Shown here: piece after piece, positions 35,461-44,923 of the stretch
How positions within the stretch are numbered: the first letter of the stretch is position 1
Layout of the letters: the number at the start of each line of letters is the position of its first letter
NCBI RefSeq assembly: GCF_038003525.1
Contig: NZ_JBBOPI010000001.1
Coordinates: 3,502,001-3,566,000, forward strand
From: Solibacillus sp. FSL H8-0538
GTDB lineage: Bacteria > Bacillota > Bacilli > Bacillales_A > Planococcaceae
DNA: 64,000 bases
Direction of reading: 5' to 3'
Notes under the pieces: generated by a model
The model's input: only the letters and a program-made list of their open reading frames with translations
Told to the model about the DNA's origin: nothing
The model's database searches: none
Translations under genes and position numbers: made by a program

Positions 35461-35530
35461 AAGGTCATTGGTGCTCTGGCCTTCGCTTTTCCGCGGGCGG
35501 TGGCGAGACTCCCCAAGCAGAGGTGAGGTA
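35461..35530. repeat. GC-rich fragment of a dispersed intergenic repeat
   Basis: The stretch containing CTTTTCCGCGGGCGGTGGCG is much richer in G+C than its surroundings and resembles the CTTTCCGCGGGCG-type repeats common between Bacillaceae genes. It has no coding frame. The identity is from memory of that repeat family. Confidence 0.4.
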
Positions 35531-35646
35531 CCCATTTTTCTCATGTATCAAAAACAGGTAAAAAAAACGAATTGTTTTTCTCCACCTGTTTTAATTTAGG
35601 GACTTTTTAGACAGCCCCTTCGTTTTCTATAATAGGAAAATCTGAA

Positions 35647-37230
35647 TTATTTATTTCTCTCGAATACTATACGTCCTGCAACGACCGTTTTCACAGCTTT
35701 CGCTCCAAGCATTTCTTCTGACGTGCCCGCAAATAAATCACGGTCAAAAATCGAGAAATCTGCTACGTATCCTGGTTTAATCAATCCGCGTTCATGTTCT
35801 TTGCAAATCGCCTGTGCACTGCCAATTGTGTACATTTGTATCGCTTCAAAGCGTGATACCTTCTGTGCTGGCAAATATCCGTCATGTGCTTCAGAAGGTT
35901 TTTTACGTTCAACAGCTGCATAAATAGTAGCAACCGGATTAATATCCTCTATTGGTGCATCTGTTCCTGCTGCGCACATAATCCCACGATCGATTAATGT
36001 TTTCCAAGGGTATGCGAACTCGAGACGGTCCTCTCCTAGACGATCAATTACCCAAGGGAAATCTGACGGCACAAAGGCAGGCTGTAGGTCTACTACAACA
36101 GGTAATTTACTTATGCGCTCCACCAATTCTTCATTCAGCACAGAGCAATGAATTAAACGATCTCGCTTTCCATTTGGTACAGGATATTTTTCAATAACTT
36201 TCAGTACTTGCTCTGCGCCTGCATCACCAATCATATGTACTGCAATCGCCTCATTGTAGCTACGCGCAAGCTTCACCAATTCCTCTAATTGTTGATCTGT
36301 TTGAATGAATAATCCATTATTACTCGGCTGATCTGCGTATGGTTTTAATAGTGCAGCAGTTGAACCACCGAGCGCCCCGTCTGCAAAGATTTTCATCGCT
36401 CCTAGTTCAACAAATGGGCCGTCAAACTGCACATTTTCTTCCATCATCTCTTTAAACACAACATTATGACGTAGCAAGTTCACGCGAAAGTTACGTTTCT
36501 CCCCAACGACGCGATGATACGCCGTTAGCGGATTCATAAAGTTCCCGAAATAATGCATTTCTTCTGTATGTCCGCCAGTTAACCCATGTGACAGCATATC
36601 ACCCACTGCTAGATTGAGCGCATCTGTTAGAGACTGAATATACGCTTCGCCTTCTTTTGGAATAGCATCCGTTACTAAGTTTGACGCCAATTCATAGAGT
36701 AATCCATTTAGCTGACCATCTGCAGTACGACCAATTTCACCGCCTGCTGGAGACGTACTTTCTTCCGTAATACCTCCCGCTTTAAGAGCTGCTGAATTTC
36801 CTAATATGACGTGATGGCAAACTCTCGTTAATAGAATCGGTTCTTTACGAATTGCATCAATCTCATCTTTTGTTGGAATTCGTTTGTCTTCAAAATTATT
36901 TTCATTCCAGCCCTCACCAAATAACCACTGATCAGCAGGAGTTGTCTTCGCTGCTTCTCTTACCATTTCTAGCATTTCTTCAGTTGACTTGGCTTTTGTT
37001 AAATCCAATCGAAGTAACTTTTCTCCTTGAAAAATCATATGAAGATGGCTATCTACAAAGCCTGGATACATGATCGCACCTTGCAAATCAATCTCCTCAT
37101 CTGCTTGTGCACGAAGCGCATCTAGCGTGCCTGTTGCGAGAATTTTATCATGCTCAACAAGGACCGCTTCTACCGTTTCATTTTCTTGTTCCATTGTGTA
37201 AATCGTCCCACCGTACCAAAGTTGTTTCAT
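35647..37230 (-). CDS. YtcJ-like amidohydrolase (Amidohydro_3, 527 aa)
   Basis: Metal-dependent amidohydrolase. The first metal site is VDSHLHMIF (HxH, about residues 62-70), followed by VCHHVILGNSAAL, the HMIGDAGAEQVLKVIEKYP block and the late AAGTDAPIEDINP with catalytic Asp. The arrangement matches the YtcJ group (PF07969), whose natural substrates are mostly unknown. Cytosolic. Start ATG 37230 has GAGAGGG upstream; an earlier in-frame start lies before that site. Monocistronic. Confidence 0.9.
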   Translation of the reverse strand: MKQLWYGGTIYTMEQENETVEAVLVEHDKILATGTLDALRAQADEEIDLQGAIMYPGFVDSHLHMIFQGEKLLRLDLTKAKSTEEMLEMVREAAKTTPADQWLFGEGWNENNFEDKRIPTKDEIDAIRKEPILLTRVCHHVILGNSAALKAGGITEESTSPAGGEIGRTADGQLNGLLYELASNLVTDAIPKEGEAYIQSLTDALNLAVGDMLSHGLTGGHTEEMHYFGNFMNPLTAYHRVVGEKRNFRVNLLRHNVVFKEMMEENVQFDGPFVELGAMKIFADGALGGSTAALLKPYADQPSNNGLFIQTDQQLEELVKLARSYNEAIAVHMIGDAGAEQVLKVIEKYPVPNGKRDRLIHCSVLNEELVERISKLPVVVDLQPAFVPSDFPWVIDRLGEDRLEFAYPWKTLIDRGIMCAAGTDAPIEDINPVATIYAAVERKKPSEAHDGYLPAQKVSRFEAIQMYTIGSAQAICKEHERGLIKPGYVADFSIFDRDLFAGTSEEMLGAKAVKTVVAGRIVFERNK

Positions 37231-37512
37231 AAAAAAACCCTCTCTTTCATTAGTAAATGGCATCCCAATAGTCCAATGCCCAATTAATACACTTATTTTA
37301 CCATAGAGAAATCAAAATTTTCTTATTAATAAGCCACTACTAAATCGTCTAGTAATGCACGTTCTACTTAAATGAACTAAAAAAATAGTTCAAATAATAC
37401 TATGCTTCGCTCTGCCTAACATGTTCTCGTCCACCTTTTGTATTAAACATTATGAGACTATTTAACCGTTTTTATTAAATGCATATATATATCTGCTTTA
37501 GAACCGATATTA
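37231..37512. other. Divergent promoter region
   Basis: AT-rich sequence between the minus-strand amidohydrolase and the riboswitch-led plus-strand gene. It must hold both promoters. No convincing box pair or palindrome was picked out. Confidence 0.4.
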
Positions 37513-37597
37513 GCATCGTAAAGTCAGAGAAATTTGATGTCACAAAGCTATAGGGGCTAAGGAGGTTACTATCACTCTATGCCAGCCAGCTGCCATT
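37513..37597 (+). promoter_or_regulatory. Cyclic di-GMP-I (GEMM) riboswitch
   Basis: The leader contains the GEMM core in order: GTAAA, a short hairpin (TCA...TGA), then GTCACAAAGC (consensus GACGCAAAGC), TATAGGGGCTAAGG (consensus ...GGGCCTAAGG) and the 3' block TATGCCAGCCAGCTGCC (consensus TATGGYAGCCRGGTTGCC). It lies 28 bases before the ATG of a secreted surface-like protein. The ribosome binding site CGGAGGAATAGGG follows directly, which suggests control of translation; no terminator hairpin is visible. Identification is by eye against the known consensus. Confidence 0.75.
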
Positions 37598-37624
37598 ACC
37601 TAAAAAGAGACGGAGGAATAGGGA

Positions 37625-38620
37625 ATGTTAAAAAAAATAATAACCGTTGTTGCTACGGTACTTGCAACAGGATTGATTTTATCGGGGCCAAGTGCTTATG
37701 CTGCACCAAAAGCAAATGTGTTAGCAGTACAAAAGCAAGAAACGAAACACCAGAAAGAGCAGGTCAAAAAAGAGGAAATACAGAAGAAAAATCAGGTTAA
37801 AAAAGAAGAAAAACTTAAAAAAGCTCAAATACAACAGCTTAAATCTATCGATAAGAAATTAGACAAAATCGAGGATAAATTAAGTAATTATCAAGACAAA
37901 CTTTCAGATAAAGAAGAAGAGTTAACCGAGAACATCAATGAGCTGGACAAAAATCAATCAGATGACGTCCAACAAGTTGAACTGATTGAAAATGAATCAG
38001 GTGACATCCAACAAGATGAGCTGGATGATGAAGAGTTAGATGAAGAAGCACTGACAGACGAAGAGATTGAGGAACAAATAAAGGAAGTAGAAGATAAATT
38101 AAAAGAACACCAAGGTTATATTGGAAAATTCAATTCATTACAAAATCAATTAAATGCTGTTACAAAGCAATTAGATGTACTTTCTTCCAAAGGATTCGAT
38201 CGCACAATTTTGGCAGAACGATATGACCGTATAGCCTCGCTAAGTCAAGAGCTTGCTGAAGTATTAGCACATATTAAAGATGTACAAGACCAAGTAAAAG
38301 AAGCGATTAAAAAGGATACTACTGTTGAAGAAATACCACCCGTAACTACGATACCGCCTACGAAAGAATGGAAAATTAAATTTAACAAAAAACTAGATAA
38401 AAATACTTTATCTAATCTAGATATTATTGTAATGGATTCTGAGAAAAATATTATAGAAACAACGTTCAGTTATTCAGATAAAACGGAAACTGTAACAATT
38501 ACATCGCTTCAACACTATACAGCAGGTGAAACATACACTCTTTATATAGGTAAACAAATTGCAGCTAACAATGGATTAACTTTAAAAAATTCATATAAAA
38601 TGAATTTTTCTATTAAGTAA
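37625..38620 (+). CDS. Secreted coiled-coil protein with C-terminal SbsA/Big-like Ig domain (331 aa)
   Basis: Signal peptide MLKKIITVVATVLATGLILS with cleavage after AYAA (about residue 26). Residues about 35-235 are an almost continuous, highly charged Lys/Glu/Gln coiled coil (QVKKEEKLKKAQIQQLKSID, LDEEALTDEEIEEQIKEVED). A proline-threonine linker, EIPPVTTIPPTKEWK, joins a final domain with the SbsA_Ig pattern (KIKFNKKLDKNTLSNLDIIV ... YTAGETYTLYIGKQIAANNG). No sortase signal or S-layer-homology domain. Likely cell-surface or matrix protein whose production responds to c-di-GMP through the upstream riboswitch, i.e. a link to biofilm or motility switching. Confidence 0.85.
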   Translation: MLKKIITVVATVLATGLILSGPSAYAAPKANVLAVQKQETKHQKEQVKKEEIQKKNQVKKEEKLKKAQIQQLKSIDKKLDKIEDKLSNYQDKLSDKEEELTENINELDKNQSDDVQQVELIENESGDIQQDELDDEELDEEALTDEEIEEQIKEVEDKLKEHQGYIGKFNSLQNQLNAVTKQLDVLSSKGFDRTILAERYDRIASLSQELAEVLAHIKDVQDQVKEAIKKDTTVEEIPPVTTIPPTKEWKIKFNKKLDKNTLSNLDIIVMDSEKNIIETTFSYSDKTETVTITSLQHYTAGETYTLYIGKQIAANNGLTLKNSYKMNFSIK

Positions 38621-38638
38621 AGGTTACTAAAAATACAT

Positions 38639-38675
38639 AAACCGAGAGTCTTATTTTTCGACTCTCGGTTTTCTT
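38639..38675. terminator. bidirectional terminator after the secreted-protein gene
   Basis: AAACCGAGAGTC and GACTCTCGGTTT form a 12-bp stem with a nine-base loop. TTTTC follows on the plus strand; the minus strand has TTTATGTATTTTT. Confidence 0.9.
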
Positions 38676-38708
38676 ATCGTACTAATTTCTTAGCCCCGAA
38701 TGTAAATT

Positions 38709-40040
38709 CTATTTTCCCTCCATTGCCTCCAACGCTTTGCTTTTAAATCCACATTGTTCCATCGCTTCAGCAAGCTCTGCTCTTAATTGTGTTACATTAA
38801 AATTTACTAATTCCTTATTAGTCACAACCTGTTTTCCAGCAATAAATACGTCGCTTACATTACTAGCATTAGCTGAGTACACTAAAGCTGAATACGCATC
38901 AAAAATAGGAAACATATTGACCGAGTCAGTTTCTACTAATATGAAGTCTGCTTGTTTTCCTACCTCAATCGAACCAATATGCTCCTGCATTCCTAACACT
39001 TTTGCTCCCTCAATGGTTGCTAACTTTACAATTTCTTCGGCCGGAAACGCACTACGATCCTGCAAATATGTTTTATGGAAATTCGCAAACAAACGCATTT
39101 GGCTAAATAAATCGAGCGTATTACCACTACTTGGGCCATCTGTTCCGAGTCCAACTGTTACACCTGCAGCGAGTAAATCGCGCACACGTGCTACCCCTTT
39201 CGCAGATTTAGTATTGGCACCAATGCAATGAGCTACCTTCACATCGTATTTCTTTAATAACTCGATATCATGGTCTGACAAATGAATACAATGCGCGGCG
39301 ACTAGTCTTGAGCTCAATACCCCAATCTTCTCTAAAAACTCAATTGGCGTTTGATTGTGTTGATCGCGATACTTCGCCATTTCAAAGTCCATCTCACTAA
39401 CATGCATCATCCAAGGCACCTTGTACTTTAAAGATAATTTATCGACCTGTTGTAGCACTTCAATAGTGTTGGAGTATGGGGCGTGAGGGGCGACTGATGC
39501 TTGAACCATCGAATGTCCTTGCCATTTCGGCAGAAAACGTTCAGCGTATTGTAAGCCACCCATTGGCTCAGCCACATCCACTGTTACCGAATCAATAACT
39601 GTTTCTGCTAAAAGTGCACGGCTATGCATTTCCTCTGCTGCTTCTGCCAATTGTTGTTCAAAATAATACATATCAAAGAACGCAGTCACTCCCGCAAGTT
39701 GCATTTCGGCAATGGCATATTTCCCACTCGTGTAGGCAAGTTGTTCATTCATACACTCATTTTCTAATGGGAATAAGAAACGGCGTAAACGGTCTGGATA
39801 GTCGTCTCCTAAAGACCGAAATGGAATCATGCCAATATGGGTATGTGTATTAACCATGCCAGGTAATAAAATTGCACGTTTCGCATCCATGCACTTGTCA
39901 TACTTCACATCCTGTGGCAATGAATCCATCGCGCCAACTTCTAAAATCTTCGTATCTTCAACTACTAAATAGCCATGTTCAAATTGCTCCATTTGATCAT
40001 TCATCGTTAAAATCCAAGCGTTTTTAATGAGTATTTTCAA
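38709..40040 (-). CDS. Amidohydrolase of the SAH/MTA deaminase-like group (443 aa)
   Basis: Cytosolic metal-dependent deaminase of the AHS/cytosine-deaminase subgroup. Metal and catalytic motifs: VNTHTHIGM (HxH, near residue 62), MHVSEMDFEM (HxxE near 207), AAHCIHLSDHD (near 236) and LGTDGPSSGNTLD (catalytic Asp near 290). Best fits are S-adenosylhomocysteine/5'-methylthioadenosine deaminases; guanine or atrazine-type hydrolases are alternatives. It starts with TTG 40040, overlapping the adenine deaminase stop by four bases (TTGA), so translation is coupled. Last gene of the Pot-ade operon. Confidence 0.85.
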   Translation of the reverse strand: MKILIKNAWILTMNDQMEQFEHGYLVVEDTKILEVGAMDSLPQDVKYDKCMDAKRAILLPGMVNTHTHIGMIPFRSLGDDYPDRLRRFLFPLENECMNEQLAYTSGKYAIAEMQLAGVTAFFDMYYFEQQLAEAAEEMHSRALLAETVIDSVTVDVAEPMGGLQYAERFLPKWQGHSMVQASVAPHAPYSNTIEVLQQVDKLSLKYKVPWMMHVSEMDFEMAKYRDQHNQTPIEFLEKIGVLSSRLVAAHCIHLSDHDIELLKKYDVKVAHCIGANTKSAKGVARVRDLLAAGVTVGLGTDGPSSGNTLDLFSQMRLFANFHKTYLQDRSAFPAEEIVKLATIEGAKVLGMQEHIGSIEVGKQADFILVETDSVNMFPIFDAYSALVYSANASNVSDVFIAGKQVVTNKELVNFNVTQLRAELAEAMEQCGFKSKALEAMEGK

Positions 40041-41749
40041 TTTTCCTCACCCTCAACTAATGGAATCATCTTTTGAGAACGCACATTCATCATACCTTTG
40101 TCCGTAATTTTGATAACAGGTGAAACCGGTAAAGATAAAGTAGAAAAAGACATGATTTCATTGCTGTTGCGATAGCCTAACGCATTCATCGCTTGGCGTA
40201 CTTCCTTCAACCCCGCACCAAGCTCTTGAATGGATGCATCACTAATAATGCCACCCACCGGTAATGGACAAGTTGCTTGTACCTGGCCACCTTGTGCAAC
40301 GGCATAGCCACCTTGAATGTCTAGTATGTGGTTTTGAGAAATTATCATATCTGCCGCGCACGTTCCCATTACCATTAAATTGTGATGATCATGCGCCCAA
40401 GTTGTCGCTATAGCCCCTTTTTCACGTAATGCATTTTCGACGAAGCCGTATGCGATGTTGCCAGTTTTCCCGTATCGCTCCATCACGACAATTAAAGATA
40501 ATCCACTGTTCTCCCAATCTAAATAGCCATCTACTACTTCAACCTCTCGCTGCACATGTTCTGTAAATGTACCTACTTCGGCAATTTGTATTACGTTCAC
40601 TAACGCCTTTCCAGAAGCAGTTACCTTAATACACAAATCTTCCGCTGTTAATGGACGACATTGTATGGATTGATAGAAATGCTCTGGAAAATTAGGTTTT
40701 TCTGCAGGATAACGGAAGTCCTCTCCTTTTTCATGCACCAATTGGCCATTTTTATAAACCGCCGCAATGTCCAACTTTTCAACATCATCTAGCAACAGAA
40801 AATCTGCTTTAAAGCCCGTCACAATCGCACCACGATCTTGGAATCCCATACGTCGAGCAGGCGTGTAGGTAGTACAGTAAATTGCTTGTTCTGCTGGCAT
40901 GCCACATGCGATCGCCAAGCGTACATTGGCGTCCAAATGCCCTTCTAGAAAGTCGTCGGCCATTACATCATCCGTGATAATAGCTACATAGTCATAGAAA
41001 TTATTTTCAACGACAACACGCATATTTTCCGACGTTATCGATTTCTTTTGAAACTCTAAAAACATCCCGCTTGAGATTTTCTCATAAATTGATTCGGGTG
41101 ATTGATGGGTATGATCTGCCGTTAATCCTGCATATAAAAATTTTGCCAATTCTAATCCAGAAACGCGCGGAATGTGGCCTTCTAAAGGCATAAATGGCTT
41201 GTTCATTTGAACCTCACGTAAAATTTGGCGAATTAAAGAATCTGGTTCATTGACAATACCATTAAAGTTCATCGCTTCTCCTAAAGCAATTACTTTCGGA
41301 TGTTTTAACAGCTGTTTCACTTCTTCAACACCAATATAGCCGCCTGTTGTTTCTAATTCTGGCGTCGTCGAAGGAACAGAGGAAGGAATCGCATAGAAAA
41401 TATCCATCACACTCGGTTGGTCAAAGAATGCCTCTAGCCCTTCCATACCAAACACATTTGCAATCTCATGCGCATCCGCTACTATCGTAGTCACACCATA
41501 TGTTAGTGCTGTCTCAGAAAAAATAGACGGGGATGTCATCGAGCTTTCAATATGCATATGAATATCCATCAACCCTGGCACCATATATTTTCCTTCTGCA
41601 TCTACAACTTCAGCAGCCACCAAATTTTCAAACTCGTCAGTTGTAATATAGTAAAATTTATCCCCAATTATTGATACATTTTTCTTTTCAAACTTTTTTG
41701 TAAACGTATTGAAAACTTGAGCATTTAAAATAGCTAAATCAATATTCAT
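40037..41749 (-). CDS. ade: Adenine deaminase (570 aa)
   Basis: Converts adenine to hypoxanthine and ammonia in purine salvage. PGLMDIHMHIESSMTSPSIF (HxH, about residues 68-87), VADAHEIANVFG (near 107) and the C-terminal TWAHDHHNLMVMG block are hallmarks of AdeC. Length matches Bacillus AdeC (577). GGAGGG lies about ten bases before ATG 41749, and repeat copy G ends only 15 bases before that site, so transcription must come through or from the repeat. Placed between a Pot-type ABC transporter and a second deaminase. Confidence 0.95.
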   Translation of the reverse strand: MNIDLAILNAQVFNTFTKKFEKKNVSIIGDKFYYITTDEFENLVAAEVVDAEGKYMVPGLMDIHMHIESSMTSPSIFSETALTYGVTTIVADAHEIANVFGMEGLEAFFDQPSVMDIFYAIPSSVPSTTPELETTGGYIGVEEVKQLLKHPKVIALGEAMNFNGIVNEPDSLIRQILREVQMNKPFMPLEGHIPRVSGLELAKFLYAGLTADHTHQSPESIYEKISSGMFLEFQKKSITSENMRVVVENNFYDYVAIITDDVMADDFLEGHLDANVRLAIACGMPAEQAIYCTTYTPARRMGFQDRGAIVTGFKADFLLLDDVEKLDIAAVYKNGQLVHEKGEDFRYPAEKPNFPEHFYQSIQCRPLTAEDLCIKVTASGKALVNVIQIAEVGTFTEHVQREVEVVDGYLDWENSGLSLIVVMERYGKTGNIAYGFVENALREKGAIATTWAHDHHNLMVMGTCAADMIISQNHILDIQGGYAVAQGGQVQATCPLPVGGIISDASIQELGAGLKEVRQAMNALGYRNSNEIMSFSTLSLPVSPVIKITDKGMMNVRSQKMIPLVEGEEN

Positions 41750-41773
41750 TTCATATTCCCTCCATGTTACAAA

Positions 41774-41864
41774 GATTAGAAAGACACAACTCGCCCAAAA
41801 TAGGGTGAGTTGATGTCCTTACTTAGGTGGATGGGAAAGTTATCCTTTCTTATCCACTGAAAAA
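41774..41864 (-). repeat. Post-terminator structured repeat, copy G (best-formed copy)
   Basis: Begins at the T-rich tract after the binding-protein terminator. Hairpin one GTGGATAAGAAAG/CTTTCCCATCCAC with loop GATAA (one G-U and one offset), spacer AAGTAAGGACATCA, hairpin two CAACTCACCC/GGGCGAGTTG, then TGTCTTTCTAATC. This copy lies inside a probable operon, between the transporter and ade. Confidence 0.88.
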
Positions 41865-41894
41865 GAAAAAAGGCCAAGAATAATCCTTAGCCTT
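41864..41894 (-). terminator. terminator-like hairpin after the binding-protein gene
   Basis: AAGGCTAAG and CTTGGCCTT pair on the minus strand with G-U pairs and TTTTCTTTTT follows. It would attenuate, not fully separate, ade expression from the transporter genes. Confidence 0.7.
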
Positions 41895-41910
41895 CCTCCT
41901 TACTAACCCT

Positions 41911-42960
41911 TTATTTGTTCAGTATTCTGTTCCATTGACTAATCCAAGATTCAAGATTTTCATTAACGAATGTTGGATTAACTAAGTTTGTGCGTTTTGC
42001 AACTTCACCGTACGTTTTATTTTTAGCTGTTTCTTCATCTAATACAACTTCTTTATTCGTTGGAGCTTCGTTTAAAGAAACAGAAGTTTTTTCTTGTATT
42101 TCTTGGCTTAATCTCCAGTCGATATACTTATAAGCTAAATCTTTATTTTTAGAGTTAGCATTGATATTGATTGTGTTGAAGTTTGCATATGTGCCTGATT
42201 GTGGAACAACATAAGCAACATCTGCATTAGCTTGCGTAATAATTGGAACAGCAAAGTCACCAACCACAGCAGCTACGATTTCACCTGACTGGAACATGTT
42301 TGCTAAGTCTGAAGATTTACTATACGTTTTGACAACGTTTGGAGATAAGTCAGTAATTCCTTTGAAAGCTGCTTCCCCTTTATCCGTTGTAATGTCAACA
42401 TTTTGGTTGCTACTTGCTACATACAGCATTGCTGGACCAAATGTTGATGTAATGTCTGGAATTGAAATTTTACCTTTTAATTTAGGATCCCAAAGGTCAT
42501 TCCACTCTTTAATTTCCATACCGGCTGCCTCTTTATTGTAAACAATTCCAATACTGTTCAATGTGTATGCTGGGCCAGAACCATCTGCAGCTAATTCTTT
42601 TGCGCTATCGATTAAGTTCTCCATATTCGGCACTTTTGAGCCATCAATTTTTTCAAATATCCCTTCCGCTACGCCAGATGCCGCATTTGCTTGAGATAAT
42701 TCAATTACGTCAACCGTTGAGTTCGGGTTACTTTGCAATTTTGTATAACGTTCCGAGCTTGTACCAGTTTCTAACACAATGTCTACATTGTATTTTTCTT
42801 CAAATGGTTTGAAAACATCTTCCTGCATTTTGTCTTCTTCTAAACCAAACGTTGAGATAACCAATGTTTGTTGCTCGTCTTTTGTAGATTTTCCACCACA
42901 TGCGCCTAAAACACTAGCCGTTACTAAAGTTAAAGCCACTAAACCTAATTTTTTCTTCAT
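41911..42960 (-). CDS. ABC transporter substrate-binding lipoprotein, PotD-like (349 aa)
   Basis: Signal peptide MKKKLGLVALTLVTASVLGA with lipobox LGAC (Cys20). Mature domain follows the spermidine/putrescine-binding (SBP_bac_8/PotD) fold: LVISTFGLEEDKMQEDVFKP, YTLNSIGIVYNKEAAGMEIK, WNDLWDPKLKGKISIPDI and the late KDLAYKYIDWRLSQEIQE. The polyamine-binding acidic/aromatic pattern cannot be confirmed by eye, so the ligand could be a different organic cation or purine derivative. AAAGGAGAG precedes ATG 42960. Confidence 0.88.
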   Translation of the reverse strand: MKKKLGLVALTLVTASVLGACGGKSTKDEQQTLVISTFGLEEDKMQEDVFKPFEEKYNVDIVLETGTSSERYTKLQSNPNSTVDVIELSQANAASGVAEGIFEKIDGSKVPNMENLIDSAKELAADGSGPAYTLNSIGIVYNKEAAGMEIKEWNDLWDPKLKGKISIPDITSTFGPAMLYVASSNQNVDITTDKGEAAFKGITDLSPNVVKTYSKSSDLANMFQSGEIVAAVVGDFAVPIITQANADVAYVVPQSGTYANFNTININANSKNKDLAYKYIDWRLSQEIQEKTSVSLNEAPTNKEVVLDEETAKNKTYGEVAKRTNLVNPTFVNENLESWISQWNRILNK

Positions 42961-43062
42961 ATTTTTCTCTCCTTTTAATTACGCGTGAACGTATTTTCCC
43001 TACCAACATTTACTTCTAACTTACCCATCACATTAACTATTGTGTACCCATTTGAACTCTTA

Positions 43063-44103
43063 TTAAACGATGATCAGTTTGTGAGCTGGAATCGATAATG
43101 CCACGTTGTCTCCCACTTGATAGATGACATGATCAGGTTCATTGACAAGTAATGTACCAATCGAAGTTTCTATTTCATATTGATACGATTTCCCTAAGAA
43201 CGTACGAACTTTTATTGTGCCAGATACGACATTATTCGTTTTCACTTCAGTACTAGCTACAATATCAATGTCATCCGGACGAATCGTTCCGGTCTTTCTT
43301 TCAGCATCCCATGCGCGCGTACTTTGGAAAACCGTTCCATCAGCGGTTTTGTATTTCCCATCTTCTACTTTCGTTAAATCAAAGAAATTTTCAAAGCCGA
43401 TAAAGCGCGCGACAAACTCAGTTTTTGGATTTTTATAAATCGCTTCTGGTGTGTCGAACTGTTCGATAACCCCTTTATTCATGACCGCTACCTTGTCAGA
43501 AATCGAGAAACATTCCTCTTGATCGTGCGTTACAAACACAGAGGTAATCCCTAATTGACTTTGGATCCGTTTAATTTCGATACGCATAGCTACGCGCAAT
43601 TTCGCATCTAAGTTACTTAACGGTTCATCTAATAACAATAATTTTGGTTCAATGACTAAGGCACGTGCTAAAGCAACACGTTGTCTTTGTCCACCAGAAA
43701 GCTGTTTCGGATAACGATTAGCAAGCTCTTCTAAGCCTGTAATAGCTAATATATCATTTACCTTCTTATCAATGGCTGCCTTATCTTCTTTGCGTAATTT
43801 CAAGCCAAACGCAACGTTTTCCTTAATTGTTAAATGAGGAAACAGTGCATAGCTTTGGAATACCATCCCAAATTTACGCTTATGAACAGGCACCTTTGTT
43901 AAGTTTTGATTGTCCACTAAAAATTGCCCATCATTCGGTTCGATTAAGCCAGCAATAACACGTAAAGTTGTTGTTTTCCCGCACCCAGATGGCCCTAATA
44001 AGGAAACTAATTCCCCTTTTTCAATGGATAAGTTCAAATCTTTTAATATATCCGTTTTGTCATCATAACTTACTCGAATATCTTTTAATTCAACATAGGA
44101 CAT
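43063..44103 (-). CDS. ABC transporter ATP-binding protein, PotA-like (346 aa)
   Basis: Cytosolic ATPase of a class I importer. Walker A GPSGCGKTTT (about 37-46), Q-loop FQSYALFPHL, signature LSGGQRQRVALARAL (about 133-147), Walker B LLLLDEPLSNLD and switch His in FVTHDQEE. The C-terminal TOBE region (about 240-346) includes GTIRPDDIDIV. Matches PotA/FbpC-type ATPases. GGAGGAAG lies before ATG 44103. Positioned between permease and binding-protein genes. Confidence 0.93.
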   Translation of the reverse strand: MSYVELKDIRVSYDDKTDILKDLNLSIEKGELVSLLGPSGCGKTTTLRVIAGLIEPNDGQFLVDNQNLTKVPVHKRKFGMVFQSYALFPHLTIKENVAFGLKLRKEDKAAIDKKVNDILAITGLEELANRYPKQLSGGQRQRVALARALVIEPKLLLLDEPLSNLDAKLRVAMRIEIKRIQSQLGITSVFVTHDQEECFSISDKVAVMNKGVIEQFDTPEAIYKNPKTEFVARFIGFENFFDLTKVEDGKYKTADGTVFQSTRAWDAERKTGTIRPDDIDIVASTEVKTNNVVSGTIKVRTFLGKSYQYEIETSIGTLLVNEPDHVIYQVGDNVALSIPAHKLIIV

Positions 44104-44143
44104 TTATTATTCTTCCTCCTTCGCACATACATCTTGCCTGTTC

Positions 44144-44923
44144 CTATGAAATACTTGCTAACCCTAACGTCTTTTCAATAATAAACATTAGAACAATCGT
44201 ACCTAGCATTAAAATCACTGATAATGCAGAAACAGATGGATCATAATTGTATTCAATATAATTCATTAAGCTCGTTGGGAGCATCGTCACACCTGGTCCA
44301 GATAAAAATTGCGACACAGGAATATTGTTGAAGGAATTAATGAATGCCAACATGAAAGAAGCAAAAATTCCTGAAGTAATATTCGGTAAAACGATTTTGC
44401 TAAACGTTTGTAATTTTGTGCAACCTAATGTCCACGACACTTCTTCAATGGAAAAATCTAATTGCTCGATAGTCGAGCCAACTACCCGAATCACATAAGG
44501 TAAACATACAAGGAAATGCCCTAGTAGCAGTCCTTGTATAATCGGAAATTGAAATTGAATAACAACAAATTGATACAATGAATAACCAACTACTAAACCT
44601 GGTACGATTGTTGGTGATAGGAAAAAGCTTTTGATCCAATTACGTCCGAATACATTATGGCGTGCTAAAGAGTAAGCTGCCGGAACACCTACAAGCAAAG
44701 CCAGAACCGTAGCAAAAAGCGCGATCTTTAAACTAAGGGCAAAGCTGTTCATAAATGATTCATTTTTAAATACTTTGCTATACCAATCAAGCGTGAAGCC
44801 TTCAATCGGAAATTGAATTGTTGAGCTAGTTCCAAAAGAGGTCACCACAATAATAATTAGTGGTATAAACAAAAATGCAAACACTAAACAAGCAAAGATC
44901 CTTAACCCCACATTTTTACGCAC
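44144..44923 (-). CDS. ABC transporter permease, PotC-like (259 aa)
   Basis: Inner permease with six TM helices. The ATPase-docking EAA loop is EEVSWTLGCTKLQTFSKIVL followed by PNITSGIFASFML. Start is uncertain: I prefer GTG 44923, eight bases after GAGAGG, over GTG 44932, which is too close. Either way it overlaps the end of the PotB-like gene (8 or 17 bases), implying coupled translation. Confidence 0.9.
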   Translation of the reverse strand: MRKNVGLRIFACLVFAFLFIPLIIIVVTSFGTSSTIQFPIEGFTLDWYSKVFKNESFMNSFALSLKIALFATVLALLVGVPAAYSLARHNVFGRNWIKSFFLSPTIVPGLVVGYSLYQFVVIQFQFPIIQGLLLGHFLVCLPYVIRVVGSTIEQLDFSIEEVSWTLGCTKLQTFSKIVLPNITSGIFASFMLAFINSFNNIPVSQFLSGPGVTMLPTSLMNYIEYNYDPSVSALSVILMLGTIVLMFIIEKTLGLASIS

